A stretch of DNA of 14,905 bases from Clostridia bacterium (GTDB lineage: Bacteria; Bacillota_A; Clostridia; Christensenellales; CAG-138): NCBI GenBank assembly GCA_017459315.1, contig JAFUDD010000013.1, positions 1 through 14,905 on the forward strand, given 5' to 3'. The notes beneath the pieces were generated by a model, which worked only from the letters and a program-made list of their open reading frames with translations, did no database searches and had not been told where the DNA came from. Position numbers and translations under genes: made by a program. This document shows positions 1 to 8,043 of this stretch, one piece after another (position 1 is the stretch's first letter; each line of letters opens with the position of its first letter).

Positions 1-573
1 CGCGTCGCCGTTCACCACGAACAGCTTGCCGCGTTCTTCATAATACGCGATCAACGGAGCCGTCTTCTTCTCGTACACGACGAGGCGGTTCTGCACCGTT
101 TCCTCCCTGTCGTCGTCACGCTGATACAGCGCGCCGCCGCACTTGGGGCAATTGCCGTCCGCGAAGGTGGAAACGTGATAGGCCGCGCCGCAGTCCGGGC
201 ACATTCTGCGCCCCGAAATGCGCGCCACGAGCCGTTCGAACGGAACCTCGATGTCTACGACGGAATCAATCTCCACGAGCTTTCCGAGCGCATCGGCCTG
301 CGCGGTCGTGCGCGGGAAGCCGTCGAGCAAGAAGCCGTTTTTGCAGTCATCCGCCTTGATGCGGTTCTCGACCATGCCGATGATGACCTCATCGGGGACG
401 AGCTCGCCGCGATCAATGTAGGCTTTTGCTGCCGCTCCAAGCGGAGTCGCATGGCGGATCTCGGCCCGCAGCATATCCCCGGTGGAGATATGCGCGATCT
501 CGAACTGCTCCGCAATACGCTCGGCCTGCGTGCCCTTACCCGCACCCGGCGGGCCTAAGAAAATCAGCTTCAT
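1..573 (-). CDS. adk: Adenylate kinase, 3' end cut by window edge
   Basis: Cytosolic enzyme that interconverts ATP + AMP and 2 ADP and so sets adenylate balance. Translating the minus strand from 573 gives MKLIFLGPPGAGKGTQ, with the P-loop at residues 7-15. The AMP-binding STGDMLR follows at about 30-36 and DGFPRT at about 84-89. The LID domain carries a structural zinc site of four cysteines (C125, C128, C142, C145; CPDC then CPKC), the long Gram-positive-type LID. The 191 visible codons end in VVNGDA, and about 25 C-terminal residues lie outside the window. It starts 14 bp after the secY stop, with an AAGGAAGG ribosome site before the ATG. The secY-adk order is standard for spc operons. Identification is secure; only the C-terminus is unseen. 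Confidence 0.98.
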   Translation of the reverse strand, partial: MKLIFLGPPGAGKGTQAERIAEQFEIAHISTGDMLRAEIRHATPLGAAAKAYIDRGELVPDEVIIGMVENRIKADDCKNGFLLDGFPRTTAQADALGKLVEIDSVVDIEVPFERLVARISGRRMCPDCGAAYHVSTFADGNCPKCGGALYQRDDDREETVQNRLVVYEKKTAPLIAYYEERGKLFVVNGDA

Positions 574-587
574 AGCGTTCCTTCCTT

Positions 588-1979
588 TTAGTTCAGGAAT
601 CCCTTGTAGTGCCGCATGAGCATCTGGTTGTCGAGCGCGTCGGCAGTTTCCAGCGCGACGCTGACCATGATCAAAACGCTCGTTGCGCCGAACATGTTGG
701 TGACGCCCATGATGTTCAGAATGATCGTCGGGACGATCGCGATGACCGCCAGGAACAGCGAACCGAACAGCGTGAGGCGATTGGAAATCTTTCCGAGGTA
801 ATCGCCGGTGGGCTTGCCGGGACGGATGCCCGGGATGAAGCCGCCGTTCTGCTGCAGGTTCTTCGACATCTCAACCGGGTTGAACGTGATCGAGGTGTAG
901 AAGTAACCGAAGGCGATGATCAGCACGAAGTAGATGATGTAGTACACATACGGAGCGTACTGTGCGCCGTAGTATTCCACACCGGGGGTCTTGAAAACGC
1001 TCGTCGCAACGTAGCCGGTGCCGTCCACCCATACTCTGGGCGAGGAGACCATCCAGCGATACCAGAACTTGGCAAAGCCGCTGTCCTGACGGAAGAACTG
1101 GAGGATCATCTCCGGGAACTGCATCAGCGTCATGGCGAAGATCAGCGGGAGAACGCCGTTCGCGTTGGCCTTCATCGGGATGTAGGTGGACTGACCGCCG
1201 TACATCTTCCGGCCGACGACGCGCTTGGCATACTGCACGGGGACCTTGCGAACCGCCTTGTCGATGAACACGACGAAGGTGATCAGCGCAAGGATGGTGA
1301 CGAACGTGAGAACGAACACGATCCACGTCGAAACCGCTGCGGGAGCCGCAATGATCGCCTCGACGCGCTCGATGATGAACTCATCGACGCGGGAAACGAT
1401 GGAAGCGAAGATCAGCATCGAAATGCCGTTGCCGATGCCCTTCTCGGTGATGCGCTCACCGAGCCACATCAAAAACGCTGTACCGGCGGCTGCGCAGATC
1501 GAGATGATTGCGACGTTTCCGGCGAATGCCCAGCCCGTCCCGTTGACAATGGGAGAACCGTAGGAGTTTGCGATAACGCTGTTGTAGGAAACAACGATAC
1601 CGATGGACTGAACCACCGCGAGACCGACGCCGGCATACCGCGTGATCCGCTCGATCTTTTCGCGGCCGTCCTCTTCCTTGCTCATCTTCTCAAGGGCGGG
1701 AATCGCCATCGTGAGAAGCTGCAGGATAATGGACGCCGTGATGTAGGGCGAAATACCCATGGCAAAGATCGTGAACTGCGAGAACGCGGAACCGGACATC
1801 AGGGACATGAAGTCCGCCATGGCGGAAAGCTGCTTGGTAGCAGCCTGCCATGCGCCGAGATTCACACCCGGAATCGGAATCGCGCTGCCAAGGCGATAGA
1901 CGGCAATCAGAAGAAGCGTATAGAGGATCTTCTTCCGAATGTCCTTCACCTTAAAAGCGTTGATGAATGTGCTAAACAT
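588..1979 (-). CDS. secY: Preprotein translocase channel subunit SecY
   Basis: Pore subunit of the SecYEG translocon in the cytoplasmic membrane; it exports unfolded preproteins with SecA and inserts membrane proteins co-translationally. The 463-residue product starts [17 protein letters not shown] and shows about ten hydrophobic segments. The plug-region motif YRLGSAIPIPGVN is at about 28-40 and GISPYITASIILQLL at about 75-89. Cytoplasmic loop 4 is at about 241-270 and the SecA/ribosome-contacting loop 5 (NGGFIPGIRPGKPT) at about 378-391. The family is usually about 420-445 residues. The surplus here lies in the external loop before the segment at about 346-362. The ATG overlaps the rplO stop by one base (TAATG), and its GAGGT ribosome site lies inside the end of rplO, which suggests translational coupling. 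Confidence 0.99.
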   Translation of the reverse strand: MFSTFINAFKVKDIRKKILYTLLLIAVYRLGSAIPIPGVNLGAWQAATKQLSAMADFMSLMSGSAFSQFTIFAMGISPYITASIILQLLTMAIPALEKMSKEEDGREKIERITRYAGVGLAVVQSIGIVVSYNSVIANSYGSPIVNGTGWAFAGNVAIISICAAAGTAFLMWLGERITEKGIGNGISMLIFASIVSRVDEFIIERVEAIIAAPAAVSTWIVFVLTFVTILALITFVVFIDKAVRKVPVQYAKRVVGRKMYGGQSTYIPMKANANGVLPLIFAMTLMQFPEMILQFFRQDSGFAKFWYRWMVSSPRVWVDGTGYVATSVFKTPGVEYYGAQYAPYVYYIIYFVLIIAFGYFYTSITFNPVEMSKNLQQNGGFIPGIRPGKPTGDYLGKISNRLTLFGSLFLAVIAIVPTIILNIMGVTNMFGATSVLIMVSVALETADALDNQMLMRHYKGFLN

Positions 1980-2419
1980 TACAGCACCTCAACGTTTCCG
2001 CCTGCATTCCGAATGGCTTCTTCTGCGGATTTCGTGAACTTGGCAGCCTTGACGGTGAGCTTCTTATTCAGCTCGCCATTGCCCAGAACCTTCAGGCCAT
2101 CCTTTTCGATCTTGCGGATGATGCCCAGCTCTTTCAGGGACTCCGCGGTGACCGTCGCGTTATCCTCCAACCCATTCAGGTCGGAAATGTTGATGATGGT
2201 GTACTCTTTTGCAAAGTGATTGTAGAAGCCGCGCTTCGGGAGGCGACGCGCCAGAGGCATCTGGCCGCCTTCAAAACCGTTCTTCTTGCTGCCGCTGCGG
2301 GCCTTCTGACCCTTGTGGCCCTTCGCGGAAGTCTTGCCGATACCGGAACCGGTGCCGCGGCCAACGCGCTTTTCGGCGTGACGGGCGCCCTCGGTCGGTC
2401 TCAATTCATGCATTTTCAT
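1979..2419 (-). CDS. rplO: 50S ribosomal protein L15
   Basis: Late-assembling large-subunit protein that binds 23S rRNA. At 146 residues it has the family's usual length. The N-terminal [14 protein letters not shown], the Gly/Lys/Arg-rich extension at about 18-48 ([20 protein letters not shown]) and the [18 protein letters not shown] signature at about 48-65 are all present. The N-terminal extension threads into rRNA in known structures. The start at 2419 was chosen over the ATG two codons later because AAGGAGGT lies about 8 nt upstream of it. The stop overlaps the secY start, and rpmD lies 15 bp upstream, the universal rpmD-rplO-secY order. Confidence 0.98.
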   Translation of the reverse strand: MKMHELRPTEGARHAEKRVGRGTGSGIGKTSAKGHKGQKARSGSKKNGFEGGQMPLARRLPKRGFYNHFAKEYTIINISDLNGLEDNATVTAESLKELGIIRKIEKDGLKVLGNGELNKKLTVKAAKFTKSAEEAIRNAGGNVEVL

Positions 2420-2434
2420 ATTGCCGGAACCTCC

Positions 2435-2608
2435 TTATGCTTCTTCGACCTTGACAAGGTGCTTTACCTTGAAGATCTGACCGCGGATGCAGGCATTGTC
2501 GGGCTTCACGACGGTCTCATTGACCTTGTGGAGACCCAGCGCCTTCACGGTGTCCTGCTGATCCTTGAGGGAGCTGATCGGGCTCTTTACCAATGTAACC
2601 TTCAACAT
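2435..2608 (-). CDS. rpmD: 50S ribosomal protein L30
   Basis: Small large-subunit protein of the bacterial L30 type, 57 residues, beginning [18 protein letters not shown] and ending in a Lys/Val-rich strand ([12 protein letters not shown]). It contacts 23S rRNA. Two in-frame ATGs lie six bases apart. The one at 2614 is only 2 nt from the AGGAGG ribosome site, whereas the one at 2608 is 8 nt away, so 2608 is the preferred start; using 2614 would add Met-Ser. Position 38 is the usual Thr/Val-Val strand preceding the C-terminal sheet. It sits between rpsE and rplO as in almost all spc operons. L30 is absent from some bacterial lineages, so its presence is mildly informative. Confidence 0.95.
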   Translation of the reverse strand: MLKVTLVKSPISSLKDQQDTVKALGLHKVNETVVKPDNACIRGQIFKVKHLVKVEEA

Positions 2609-2621
2609 GCTCATGTCCTCC

Positions 2622-3134
2622 TTACAGGATCTCGTCAACCGACTTGCCGCGGAGTGCCGCGATCTGTTCAACGGTACGGAGCTGGGAAAGTCCGTCCAGC
2701 GTCGCCTTGACGCAGTTCGACGGGTTGTTGGAACCGAAGGACTTGGTACGGATGTCCTTGATGCCGGCCATTTCGAGGACCGCACGGACGGGGCCGCCCG
2801 CGATAACACCGGTACCTTCTTCAGCGGGGAGCATACGGACATGACCCTTGCCGAACTTGCCTTCGACCTGATGCGGGATCGTCGTGCCGACGACCGGAAT
2901 CTCGATCATGTGGCGCTTCGCGTCCTCGACGCCCTTGCGGACCGCTTCGGGGATTTCCACAGCCTTGCCGAGGCCGACGCCGACCTTGCCGTTTTCATTG
3001 CCGACGACCATCAGCGCGGTGAACCGGAAGTTCTTACCGCCCTTAACGACCTTCGCAACGCGGTTGATAGCGACGAGCTTTTCCTTATACTCGGGAACTT
3101 CGCGCTCGAATTTTCTTTCTCTGTCGTTTCTCAT
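2622..3134 (-). CDS. rpsE: 30S ribosomal protein S5
   Basis: Small-subunit protein on the back of the 30S; it helps translational accuracy and mRNA helicase activity at the entry channel with S3 and S4. The 170-residue product has the N-terminal dsRBD-like fold at about 15-80. Its 16S-binding loop [15 protein letters not shown] is at about 24-38, the region where spectinomycin-resistance changes map in model bacteria. The C-terminal half contains [19 protein letters not shown] at about 107-125 and the [10 protein letters not shown] motif at about 131-140. Length is normal. TAAGGAGG, the end of rplR, serves as the ribosome site 8 nt before the ATG. Gene order and reading frame are clean. Confidence 0.99.
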   Translation of the reverse strand: MRNDRERKFEREVPEYKEKLVAINRVAKVVKGGKNFRFTALMVVGNENGKVGVGLGKAVEIPEAVRKGVEDAKRHMIEIPVVGTTIPHQVEGKFGKGHVRMLPAEEGTGVIAGGPVRAVLEMAGIKDIRTKSFGSNNPSNCVKATLDGLSQLRTVEQIAALRGKSVDEIL

Positions 3135-3147
3135 TTCGTTTTCCTCC

Positions 3148-3516
3148 TTAGAAGTCCAAGCCGGCTTCTCTTGCGCCCTCGGCCACCGCCGCTACACGAC
3201 CGGTGTAGAGGTAACCGCCGCGATCGAAAACGACCTTCTTAACGCCCTTTTCAAGCGCACGCTGCCCGACCAGTTTGCCGACGAGCTTGCTCGCTTCGGT
3301 CTTGGTCTTATCATCAAGCTGAGCCTTGAGTTCTGCATCCAGCGTAGAAGCAGCAACCAGAGTGTTACCCGTGGTATCGTCGATGACCTGCGCGTAGATG
3401 TGGTTGGTGCTGCGGTACACGTTCAGACGCGGACGTTCCTCTGTACCGTTCAGATCTCTGCGCTGGCGATGGTGACGAACCTTGCGAACCGCATTCTTAT
3501 CGATCTTAGAATACAT
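3148..3516 (-). CDS. rplR: 50S ribosomal protein L18
   Basis: 5S rRNA-binding protein that forms the central protuberance with L5 and 5S rRNA. The 122-residue length matches the family. The basic N-terminus has [25 protein letters not shown] split over about 12-36 ([20 protein letters not shown] is diagnostic). The C-terminus has [32 protein letters not shown] sequence at about 95-122, a conserved end. The ATG at 3516 is preceded by AAGGAG, 8 nt upstream. The stop codon TAA at 3150-3148 merges with the ribosome site of rpsE (TAAGGAGG). It lies between rplF and rpsE as expected. Confidence 0.98.
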   Translation of the reverse strand: MYSKIDKNAVRKVRHHRQRRDLNGTEERPRLNVYRSTNHIYAQVIDDTTGNTLVAASTLDAELKAQLDDKTKTEASKLVGKLVGQRALEKGVKKVVFDRGGYLYTGRVAAVAEGAREAGLDF

Positions 3517-3537
3517 TCTATGTTACTCCTTTCTACC

Positions 3538-4077
3538 TTACTTACCGGTCTTGCCTTCCTTGCGGCGGACAAACTCGCCCTCATAACGGATGCCCTTGCC
3601 CTTATAGGGTTCCGGCTCACGCGTGGCGCGGATATCTGCGGCAACCTGGCCGACCTTCTGCTTGTCGATGCCCTTCACCGTGATCTTGGTGGGAGCGGGG
3701 GTTTCGAACTCGATGCCGTCCATCTTCGCAAAGCGAACGGGGTGAGAATAACCGACGTTGAGGACCAGGTCCTTGCCGTCCATCTGCGCTCTGTAACCGG
3801 TACCGACGACTTCGAGCCTCTTTTCGAAGCCGGTCGTCACGCCGACCACCATGTTGTTGATGAGGGTGCGGGTGAGGCCGTGCAGCGAGCGATGCAGCTT
3901 GTCATCGCTGGGACGCTTGACGGTCAGCACGCCGTTGTCCTGTTCGAGGATCATCTCAGGCGAAAACGACTGCGTCAATTCGCCCTTGGGCCCCTTCACG
4001 GTGACGCTGTTGTGTTCGCCAACCGTGATTGTCACGCCGGCGGGAACAGCCACCGGATGTTTTCCGATTCGAGACAT
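3538..4077 (-). CDS. rplF: 50S ribosomal protein L6
   Basis: Large-subunit protein near the sarcin-ricin loop and the factor-binding site. The 179 residues contain the family's two tandem similar domains. The N-terminal one starts [19 protein letters not shown] with the VKGPKGEL turn at about 27-34. The C-terminal one has [20 protein letters not shown] at about 92-111. The C-terminal signature [13 protein letters not shown] at about 155-167 and the tail RRKEGKTGK are intact; that tail is the rRNA-contacting part. Length is normal. The ribosome site CGGAGG precedes the ATG by 10 nt in the short gap after rpsH. Confidence 0.99.
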   Translation of the reverse strand: MSRIGKHPVAVPAGVTITVGEHNSVTVKGPKGELTQSFSPEMILEQDNGVLTVKRPSDDKLHRSLHGLTRTLINNMVVGVTTGFEKRLEVVGTGYRAQMDGKDLVLNVGYSHPVRFAKMDGIEFETPAPTKITVKGIDKQKVGQVAADIRATREPEPYKGKGIRYEGEFVRRKEGKTGK

Positions 4078-4098
4078 TCTGTATATTCCTCCGATTTA

Positions 4099-4491
4099 TT
4101 ACCAGACGTAAGCGAGCACTTCGCCGCCGACGCCGAGCTTTCTGGCTTCCCGATCGGTCATAACGCCGCGGGAGGTGGACAGGATCGCGATACCCATGCC
4201 GCCGAGGACCTTGGGGATCTCATCCTTGCGGGCATACACGCGCAGACCCGGGCGGGAAATGCGCTTGATGCCAACGATAACGCGCTGCTTGTTGGGGCCG
4301 TACTTGAGCTGGATGCGGATGGTCTTTTCGATGCCGTCCTCCAACAGCTCATAACCCTTGATGTAGCCTTCCTCCAAGAGGATTTCCACAATCGCCTTCT
4401 TGATCGAAGAAGCGGGGACGTCCACCGTCTCGTGCTTTGCGACCAGAGCGTTGCGGATCCGAGTGAGCATATCTGCAATCGTATCAGTCAT
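4099..4491 (-). CDS. rpsH: 30S ribosomal protein S8
   Basis: Primary 16S rRNA-binding protein that organises the central domain of the small subunit. In enterobacteria it also represses the spc operon by binding mRNA near rplE; no such site was recognised here. The 130 residues begin [20 protein letters not shown]. They keep the conserved [20 protein letters not shown] at about 74-93 and the C-terminal [20 protein letters not shown] at about 105-124 that holds the rRNA-binding loop. Length matches the family (about 130-132). An AGGAGG ribosome site precedes the ATG at 4491, directly after the rpsN stop. Confidence 0.99.
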   Translation of the reverse strand: MTDTIADMLTRIRNALVAKHETVDVPASSIKKAIVEILLEEGYIKGYELLEDGIEKTIRIQLKYGPNKQRVIVGIKRISRPGLRVYARKDEIPKVLGGMGIAILSTSRGVMTDREARKLGVGGEVLAYVW

Positions 4492-4508
4492 GGTTAAATC
4501 CTCCTGTC

Positions 4509-4694
4509 TTACCAGCTGGCCTTACGGACGCCGGGGATGTTGCCGGCATACGCTTCCTCACGGAAGCAGACGCGGCAGATGCCGTACTTGCGGAGAACCG
4601 CATGGGGACGACCGCAGATACGGCAGCGGGTGTAAGCGCGGGTCGAGTACTTCGGCTCTCTCTGCTGCTTTAACTTCAAAGATGTCTTTGCCAT
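4509..4694 (-). CDS. rpsN: 30S ribosomal protein S14, zinc-binding (type Z) form
   Basis: Head-domain protein of the small subunit. The 61-residue product is the short C+ form: C24 and C27 (CRIC) and C40 and C43 (CRVC) make a zinc ribbon, and the end [10 protein letters not shown] is the conserved 16S-contacting tail. Many Firmicutes also keep a longer zinc-independent paralogue elsewhere that is induced on zinc starvation; none lies in this window. An AGGAGG site precedes the ATG by 8 nt. It is placed between rplE and rpsH as in other spc operons. Confidence 0.99.
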   Translation of the reverse strand: MAKTSLKLKQQREPKYSTRAYTRCRICGRPHAVLRKYGICRVCFREEAYAGNIPGVRKASW

Positions 4695-4710
4695 TATCGG
4701 TTCCTCCTTA

Positions 4711-5325
4711 TCAGTCCTGCATGAACGGCATACCCATGAGCTTCAGAAGCTCGCGGGCTTCTTCGTCGCTCTGGGCGCTGGTCACGAACACGATGTTCAT
4801 GCCGCGGGTCTTGTCAACGTCGTCATAGTTGATCTCGGGGAAGATCAGCTGTTCGCGGACGCCCATTGCATAGTTGCCGCGACCGTCGAAGGACTTGTCG
4901 CTTACGCCGCGGAAGTCGCGGACGCGGGGCAGAACGATGTTCATGAGCTTATCCATGAAGTAGTACATCTTGTCGCCGCGGAGCGTAACCTTGGCGCCGA
5001 TGTTCATGCCTTCACGAACCTTGAAGTTTGCAACCGACTTCTTGGCCTTCGTGATCACGGCCTTCTGGCCGGCGATCATGGAGAGCTCCTCAACGGCCTT
5101 CTCGATGCCCTTGGGATTATCCTTCTCGGCGCCGAGGCCCATGTTCAGGATGATCTTATCGAGCTTCGGGATCATCATCACGTTCTCGTAGTGGAACTTC
5201 TCGTTCAGAGCGGGAACGACTTCTTCTTTATATTTGGTCTTCAGACGGGGTGCGCCGCTGAAAGGCTTTGCCTGTGCCGCCGCCTTCTTCTTCGGAGCAG
5301 CCTGTGCAGTTTCTTTCTTTGCCAT
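4711..5325 (-). CDS. rplE: 50S ribosomal protein L5 with an extended N-terminus
   Basis: 5S rRNA-binding protein of the central protuberance that also touches the P-site tRNA. The core from about residue 27 ([18 protein letters not shown]) aligns with the usual L5 start. It continues with [21 protein letters not shown] at about 86-106 and the signature [20 protein letters not shown] at about 137-156. The total is 204 residues, against about 179-180 for typical bacterial L5. The excess is an Ala/Lys-rich N-terminal tail ([20 protein letters not shown]) of about 24 residues. The longer start is supported by AAGGAG 7 nt before the ATG at 5325; the next in-frame ATG is about 50 codons in and would delete core sequence. 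The stop is TGA, where most neighbours use TAA. Confidence 0.97.
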   Translation of the reverse strand: MAKKETAQAAPKKKAAAQAKPFSGAPRLKTKYKEEVVPALNEKFHYENVMMIPKLDKIILNMGLGAEKDNPKGIEKAVEELSMIAGQKAVITKAKKSVANFKVREGMNIGAKVTLRGDKMYYFMDKLMNIVLPRVRDFRGVSDKSFDGRGNYAMGVREQLIFPEINYDDVDKTRGMNIVFVTSAQSDEEARELLKLMGMPFMQD

Positions 5326-5342
5326 TGTTTATCTCCTTCGTC

Positions 5343-5660
5343 TTAGTCCATGACCTTGCCGCACTTCTTGCAAACGCGGACTTTCTTGCCGTCCACAACC
5401 TGATGCGCAACGCGGGTCGCCTTGCCGCACTTCGGGCAGACCATCATGACGTTGGACGCGTCGATCGTGCCCTCGGTCTCGATCCGGCCGCCGGCCTCGC
5501 CCTGACGGCGGGGTTTGACGTGCTTGGTGATCATGTTCGCGCCCTGCACCGAAACGCGGCCCTTCTCGGGATACGCGGTGAGAACCTTGCCCTGCTTGCC
5601 CTTATCCTGGCCGGAGATCACAACGACGGTATCGCCTTTTTTCACATTCAGTTTTGCCAT
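5343..5660 (-). CDS. rplX: 50S ribosomal protein L24 with C-terminal zinc ribbon
   Basis: Assembly initiator of the large subunit that later lies near the exit tunnel rim. The 105 residues begin with a KOW motif (KKGDTVVVISGQDKGKQGKV, about 7-26). The mid-region KHVKPRRQGEAGGRIETEG is at about 46-64. The end carries four cysteines in two CxxC pairs (C75, C78 and C97, C100), a zinc-ribbon form known in many bacteria, whereas enteric L24 has lost these residues. Length is normal. The AAGGAGG ribosome site overlaps the rplN stop codon, 7 nt upstream of the ATG. Confidence 0.98.
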   Translation of the reverse strand: MAKLNVKKGDTVVVISGQDKGKQGKVLTAYPEKGRVSVQGANMITKHVKPRRQGEAGGRIETEGTIDASNVMMVCPKCGKATRVAHQVVDGKKVRVCKKCGKVMD

Positions 5661-5673
5661 GTCGCTTTCCTCC

Positions 5674-6042
5674 TTACAGCACTTCGGGTGCGAGAGAGAC
5701 GATCTTCATATAATCCTTCTCGCGCAGCTCACGGGCGACCGGCCCGAAAATACGGGTGCCCTTCGGCTGCTTCTGGTCGTTGATGATGACGCACGCATTG
5801 TCGTCGAAACGAATGTGGCTGCCATCGGGACGGGACGTTTCGCTGGTGGTACGAACGACGACCGCGCGCACAACGTCTTTCTTCTTCACGGCGCCGCCCG
5901 GGGACGCGGTCTTCACCGCGCACACGATCACGTCGCCGATGCCTGCGAACTTCACCTTGGAGCCGCCGAGTACGTGGATGCACTGTACTTCCTTGGCGCC
6001 GCTGTTGTCCGCGACCTTCAATCTGGTTTGAGGCTGAATCAT
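5674..6042 (-). CDS. rplN: 50S ribosomal protein L14
   Basis: Large-subunit protein at the subunit interface; it takes part in bridges to the 30S and is the docking site of the silencing factor RsfS in other bacteria. The 122 residues are colinear with the family: [20 protein letters not shown] at the start, [20 protein letters not shown] in the middle (about 77-96) and [13 protein letters not shown] at about 97-109. In enterobacteria rplN begins the separate spc operon. Here it follows rpsQ by only 18 bp with AGGAGG in the gap and no room for a promoter, so it is read through from the S10 unit. Confidence 0.99.
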   Translation of the reverse strand: MIQPQTRLKVADNSGAKEVQCIHVLGGSKVKFAGIGDVIVCAVKTASPGGAVKKKDVVRAVVVRTTSETSRPDGSHIRFDDNACVIINDQKQPKGTRIFGPVARELREKDYMKIVSLAPEVL

Positions 6043-6060
6043 TTTATCCTATCCTCCTCA

Positions 6061-6318
6061 TTACTTCGCTTTCTCGATGATCTCGACAAGGCGCCATCTC
6101 TTGTCCTTGGAGATCGGTCGAGTTTCCATGATGCGGACGGTGTCGCCGATGCCGCACTGGTTCTCTTCGTCATGCGCCTTGAACTTGCGCGTACGGTTGA
6201 CCATCTTGCCGTAAAGGGGATGGCGAACCTTGGTCTTGATGGCGACGACGATCGTTTTGTCCATCTTATCGCTGACAACGGTGCCAACGCGGGTCTTACG
6301 ATATCCTCTCATTTCCAT
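6061..6318 (-). CDS. rpsQ: 30S ribosomal protein S17
   Basis: Primary 16S rRNA-binding OB-fold protein needed early in 30S assembly. The 85 residues contain [20 protein letters not shown] at about 7-26 and the basic loop [21 protein letters not shown] at about 30-50, then [18 protein letters not shown] at about 57-74. Length is as expected. ATGs lie at 6318 and 6312. The first is preferred because AAGGAGG sits 10 nt upstream of it but 16 nt from the second. It is co-transcribed between rpmC and rplN. Confidence 0.98.
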   Translation of the reverse strand: MEMRGYRKTRVGTVVSDKMDKTIVVAIKTKVRHPLYGKMVNRTRKFKAHDEENQCGIGDTVRIMETRPISKDKRWRLVEIIEKAK

Positions 6319-6333
6319 TGTTCCGATTCCTCC

Positions 6334-6537
6334 TTATTCGGCGTCCTGACCGAGCTCGCGGGCGCGAAGAACGGTCTTGATACGGGCGATGTCCTTCTTG
6401 CATGCGCTGATGCGGGAAGGATTGCTGATCTGTCCGGTGACGGACTGGAAGCGAAGATTGAACAATTCGGCTTTCAGTTCCTTTTCCTGCTTGAGCAGCT
6501 CTTCCACGCTCATGCTCTTGAGCTTATCTGCCTTCAT
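6334..6537 (-). CDS. rpmC: 50S ribosomal protein L29
   Basis: Small two-helix protein at the polypeptide exit, next to L23, which contributes to the docking area for trigger factor and SRP. The 67 residues form the expected antiparallel coiled coil: MSVEELLKQEKELKAELFNL at about 9-28, then the conserved LRFQSVTGQISNPSRI at about 28-43 and a second helix KKDIARIKTVLRARE. The start is 2 bp after the rplP stop (TAACAATG), with AAGGAG inside the end of rplP, so translation is probably coupled to rplP. Confidence 0.98.
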   Translation of the reverse strand: MKADKLKSMSVEELLKQEKELKAELFNLRFQSVTGQISNPSRISACKKDIARIKTVLRARELGQDAE

Positions 6538-6539
6538 TG

Positions 6540-6971
6540 TTATTCTCCTTTCTCCTCAGTCTCGGTCTCTTTCTTGACGATCTTGCACTTGAGCGGCAGC
6601 TTGTGCATCGCAAGACGCAGCGCCTCGCGCGCGGTGTAATCGTCCACACCCGCGATCTCAAACATCACGCGGCCGGGCTTCACAACCGCCACCCAGTATT
6701 CGGGGGAACCTTTGCCGGAACCCATTCGGGTTTCCGCCGGCTTTTCGGTAACGGGCTTGTCGGGGAAGATCTTGGTCCAGACCTGACCGCCACGCTTGAT
6801 ATAACGGGTCATCGCAACACGGGCCGCCTCGATCTGGTTGCTGGTCACCCATGCGGGATCCAGCGCGACGAGACCGTAATCGCCGTAGGTCACGGTGTTG
6901 CCGCGATGCGCGGCACCCTTCATGCGGCCGCGGAACACTCTGCGGCGCTTTACTCTCTTCGGCATTAACAT
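6540..6971 (-). CDS. rplP: 50S ribosomal protein L16
   Basis: Large-subunit protein near the A-site and peptidyl-transferase centre, important for late maturation of the 50S. It is 143 residues from [19 protein letters not shown]. The conserved GRVMFEIAG at about 104-112 and [19 protein letters not shown] at about 117-135 are present. The RMGSGKG segment at about 81-87 corresponds to the region modified on Arg in Escherichia coli. An in-frame ATG 30 bp further upstream exists, but AAGGAGG sits 8 nt before the ATG at 6971 and the family starts at MLMPKR, so 6971 is used. It starts 1 nt after the rpsC stop. The C-terminal tail ETETEEKGE is a little longer and more acidic than usual. Confidence 0.98.
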   Translation of the reverse strand: MLMPKRVKRRRVFRGRMKGAAHRGNTVTYGDYGLVALDPAWVTSNQIEAARVAMTRYIKRGGQVWTKIFPDKPVTEKPAETRMGSGKGSPEYWVAVVKPGRVMFEIAGVDDYTAREALRLAMHKLPLKCKIVKKETETEEKGE

Positions 6972-6972
6972 A

Positions 6973-7632
6973 TTATTTGCCTCCTTCCGAGCGCTTTGCA
7001 CGCTTCAGAACTTCACCCTTGTAGATCCAGACCTTGCAGCCGATTCTGCCGTACTGCGTGCTGGCCTCTGCAAAACCGTAATGGATGTCCGCGCGCATGG
7101 TCTGCAGCGGGATCGAACCATCGTGGTAGCCTTCGCCTCTGGCGATTTCGGCGCCGCCCAGACGGCCGGAGCAAGCGAGCTTGATGCCCTTTACGCCCGG
7201 ACGCTGCATAGCGCGCTGCATCGCCTGCTTCATCGCGCGGCGGAAGCTGATACGCTTCTCGATCTGCGCAGCGATGTTCTCCGCCACGAGCTGTGCATCG
7301 GAGTCCGCATCACGGACTTCCATGATGTTGACCGCAACGGGCTTGCCGATCTCGGCCGCGACGGACGCTTTGATCTCTTCGATGCCTGCGCCGCCCTTGC
7401 CGATCAGCATACCGGGACGCGCGGTGTAGATGCCGACGCTGATCTTGCCGGTCGCACGGTCGATCACGATGCGGGAAATGCTCGCGCCGTAATACTTTTT
7501 CTTCACGAAATCACGGATCTTGCGGTCCTCGACGAGGCAGTCCGCGAAGTCCTTCTTCGCAGCATACCAATGTGTGTTCCAATCACGAATCACACCAACG
7601 CGGAATCCGTTCGGATTAACTTTCTGACCCAT
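6973..7632 (-). CDS. rpsC: 30S ribosomal protein S3
   Basis: Small-subunit protein at the mRNA entry tunnel, part of the helicase activity with S4 and S5. The 219 residues start [21 protein letters not shown], with the N-terminal domain followed by a KH type II fold. Its GxxG-like nucleic-acid loop GMLIGKGG is at 74-81. The C-terminal domain has [20 protein letters not shown] and [28 protein letters not shown], about 150-208. Length matches the family (about 215-230). The ATG at 7632 is preceded by a GAGGA ribosome site. The stop lies 1 nt before the rplP start, indicating coupling. Confidence 0.99.
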   Translation of the reverse strand: MGQKVNPNGFRVGVIRDWNTHWYAAKKDFADCLVEDRKIRDFVKKKYYGASISRIVIDRATGKISVGIYTARPGMLIGKGGAGIEEIKASVAAEIGKPVAVNIMEVRDADSDAQLVAENIAAQIEKRISFRRAMKQAMQRAMQRPGVKGIKLACSGRLGGAEIARGEGYHDGSIPLQTMRADIHYGFAEASTQYGRIGCKVWIYKGEVLKRAKRSEGGK

Positions 7633-7644
7633 ACTGTCCTCCTC

Positions 7645-8031
7645 TTATTTGACCTGATCCAAGATGATCGTGATGTGGCTGGTGCGCTTGCGAATCGGGG
7701 AAGCGGAGCCACGGGCTCTTGCGCGATAGCGCGCAAGCGTCGGACCTTGGTTCGCATAAACCTCGGCGACATACAGATCGTCGCGGTTCATGTCGAGGTT
7801 GTTCTCCGCGTTCGCAATGGCGGAGTTCAGGAGCTTCAGCACGGGCTCGCTGGCGGCCTTGGGGGTGTACTCCAGGATCGCAGCAGCTTCCTTGACGCTC
7901 TTGCCGCGGATCATGTCGATGACGATCTTGACCTTGCGGCTGGAGATCCGGATATAACGGGCGATTGCGTGCGGACGCTTATCGGCCGTTTCATGACGGC
8001 GGGCCGTCTTTTCTCTCATTCTGGTTGCCAT
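7645..8031 (-). CDS. rplV: 50S ribosomal protein L22 with basic N-terminal extension
   Basis: Tunnel-lining large-subunit protein whose beta-hairpin reaches the exit-tunnel constriction, where macrolide-resistance changes occur in other bacteria. The core begins at about residue 22 ([20 protein letters not shown]) and has [19 protein letters not shown] at about 70-88. The hairpin and end [20 protein letters not shown] are at about 96-115, followed by RTSHITIIL. The total is 128 residues, against about 110-115 for typical L22; the surplus is a basic N-terminal stretch ([20 protein letters not shown]). The start at 8031 has AAGGAGG 7 nt upstream, so the extension is probably translated. An ATG at codon 5 would be 19 nt from the site and is less likely. 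Confidence 0.97.
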   Translation of the reverse strand: MATRMREKTARRHETADKRPHAIARYIRISSRKVKIVIDMIRGKSVKEAAAILEYTPKAASEPVLKLLNSAIANAENNLDMNRDDLYVAEVYANQGPTLARYRARARGSASPIRKRTSHITIILDQVK

Positions 8032-8043
8032 TTTCGTTCCTCC

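Noticed and set aside
609..2219. Open plus-strand frame of 536 codons opposite secY and rplO
   Set aside because: It is the antisense shadow of secY and rplO; low-complexity composition rich in Asp, Arg and His, no domain, and no ribosome site. GC-rich codon use on the other strand keeps it open.
2884..4497. Open plus-strand frame of 537 codons opposite rpsE through rpsH
   Set aside because: It spans four real, conserved genes and their intergenic ribosome sites on the other strand; no recognisable protein features.
6043..6060. Separate promoter for the spc part of the operon before rplN
   Set aside because: The gap is only 18 bp and contains just a ribosome site; no promoter elements fit.
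6972..7001. 10-codon extension of rplP
   Set aside because: The ribosome site lies 8 nt before 6971 and family members start at MLMPKR.
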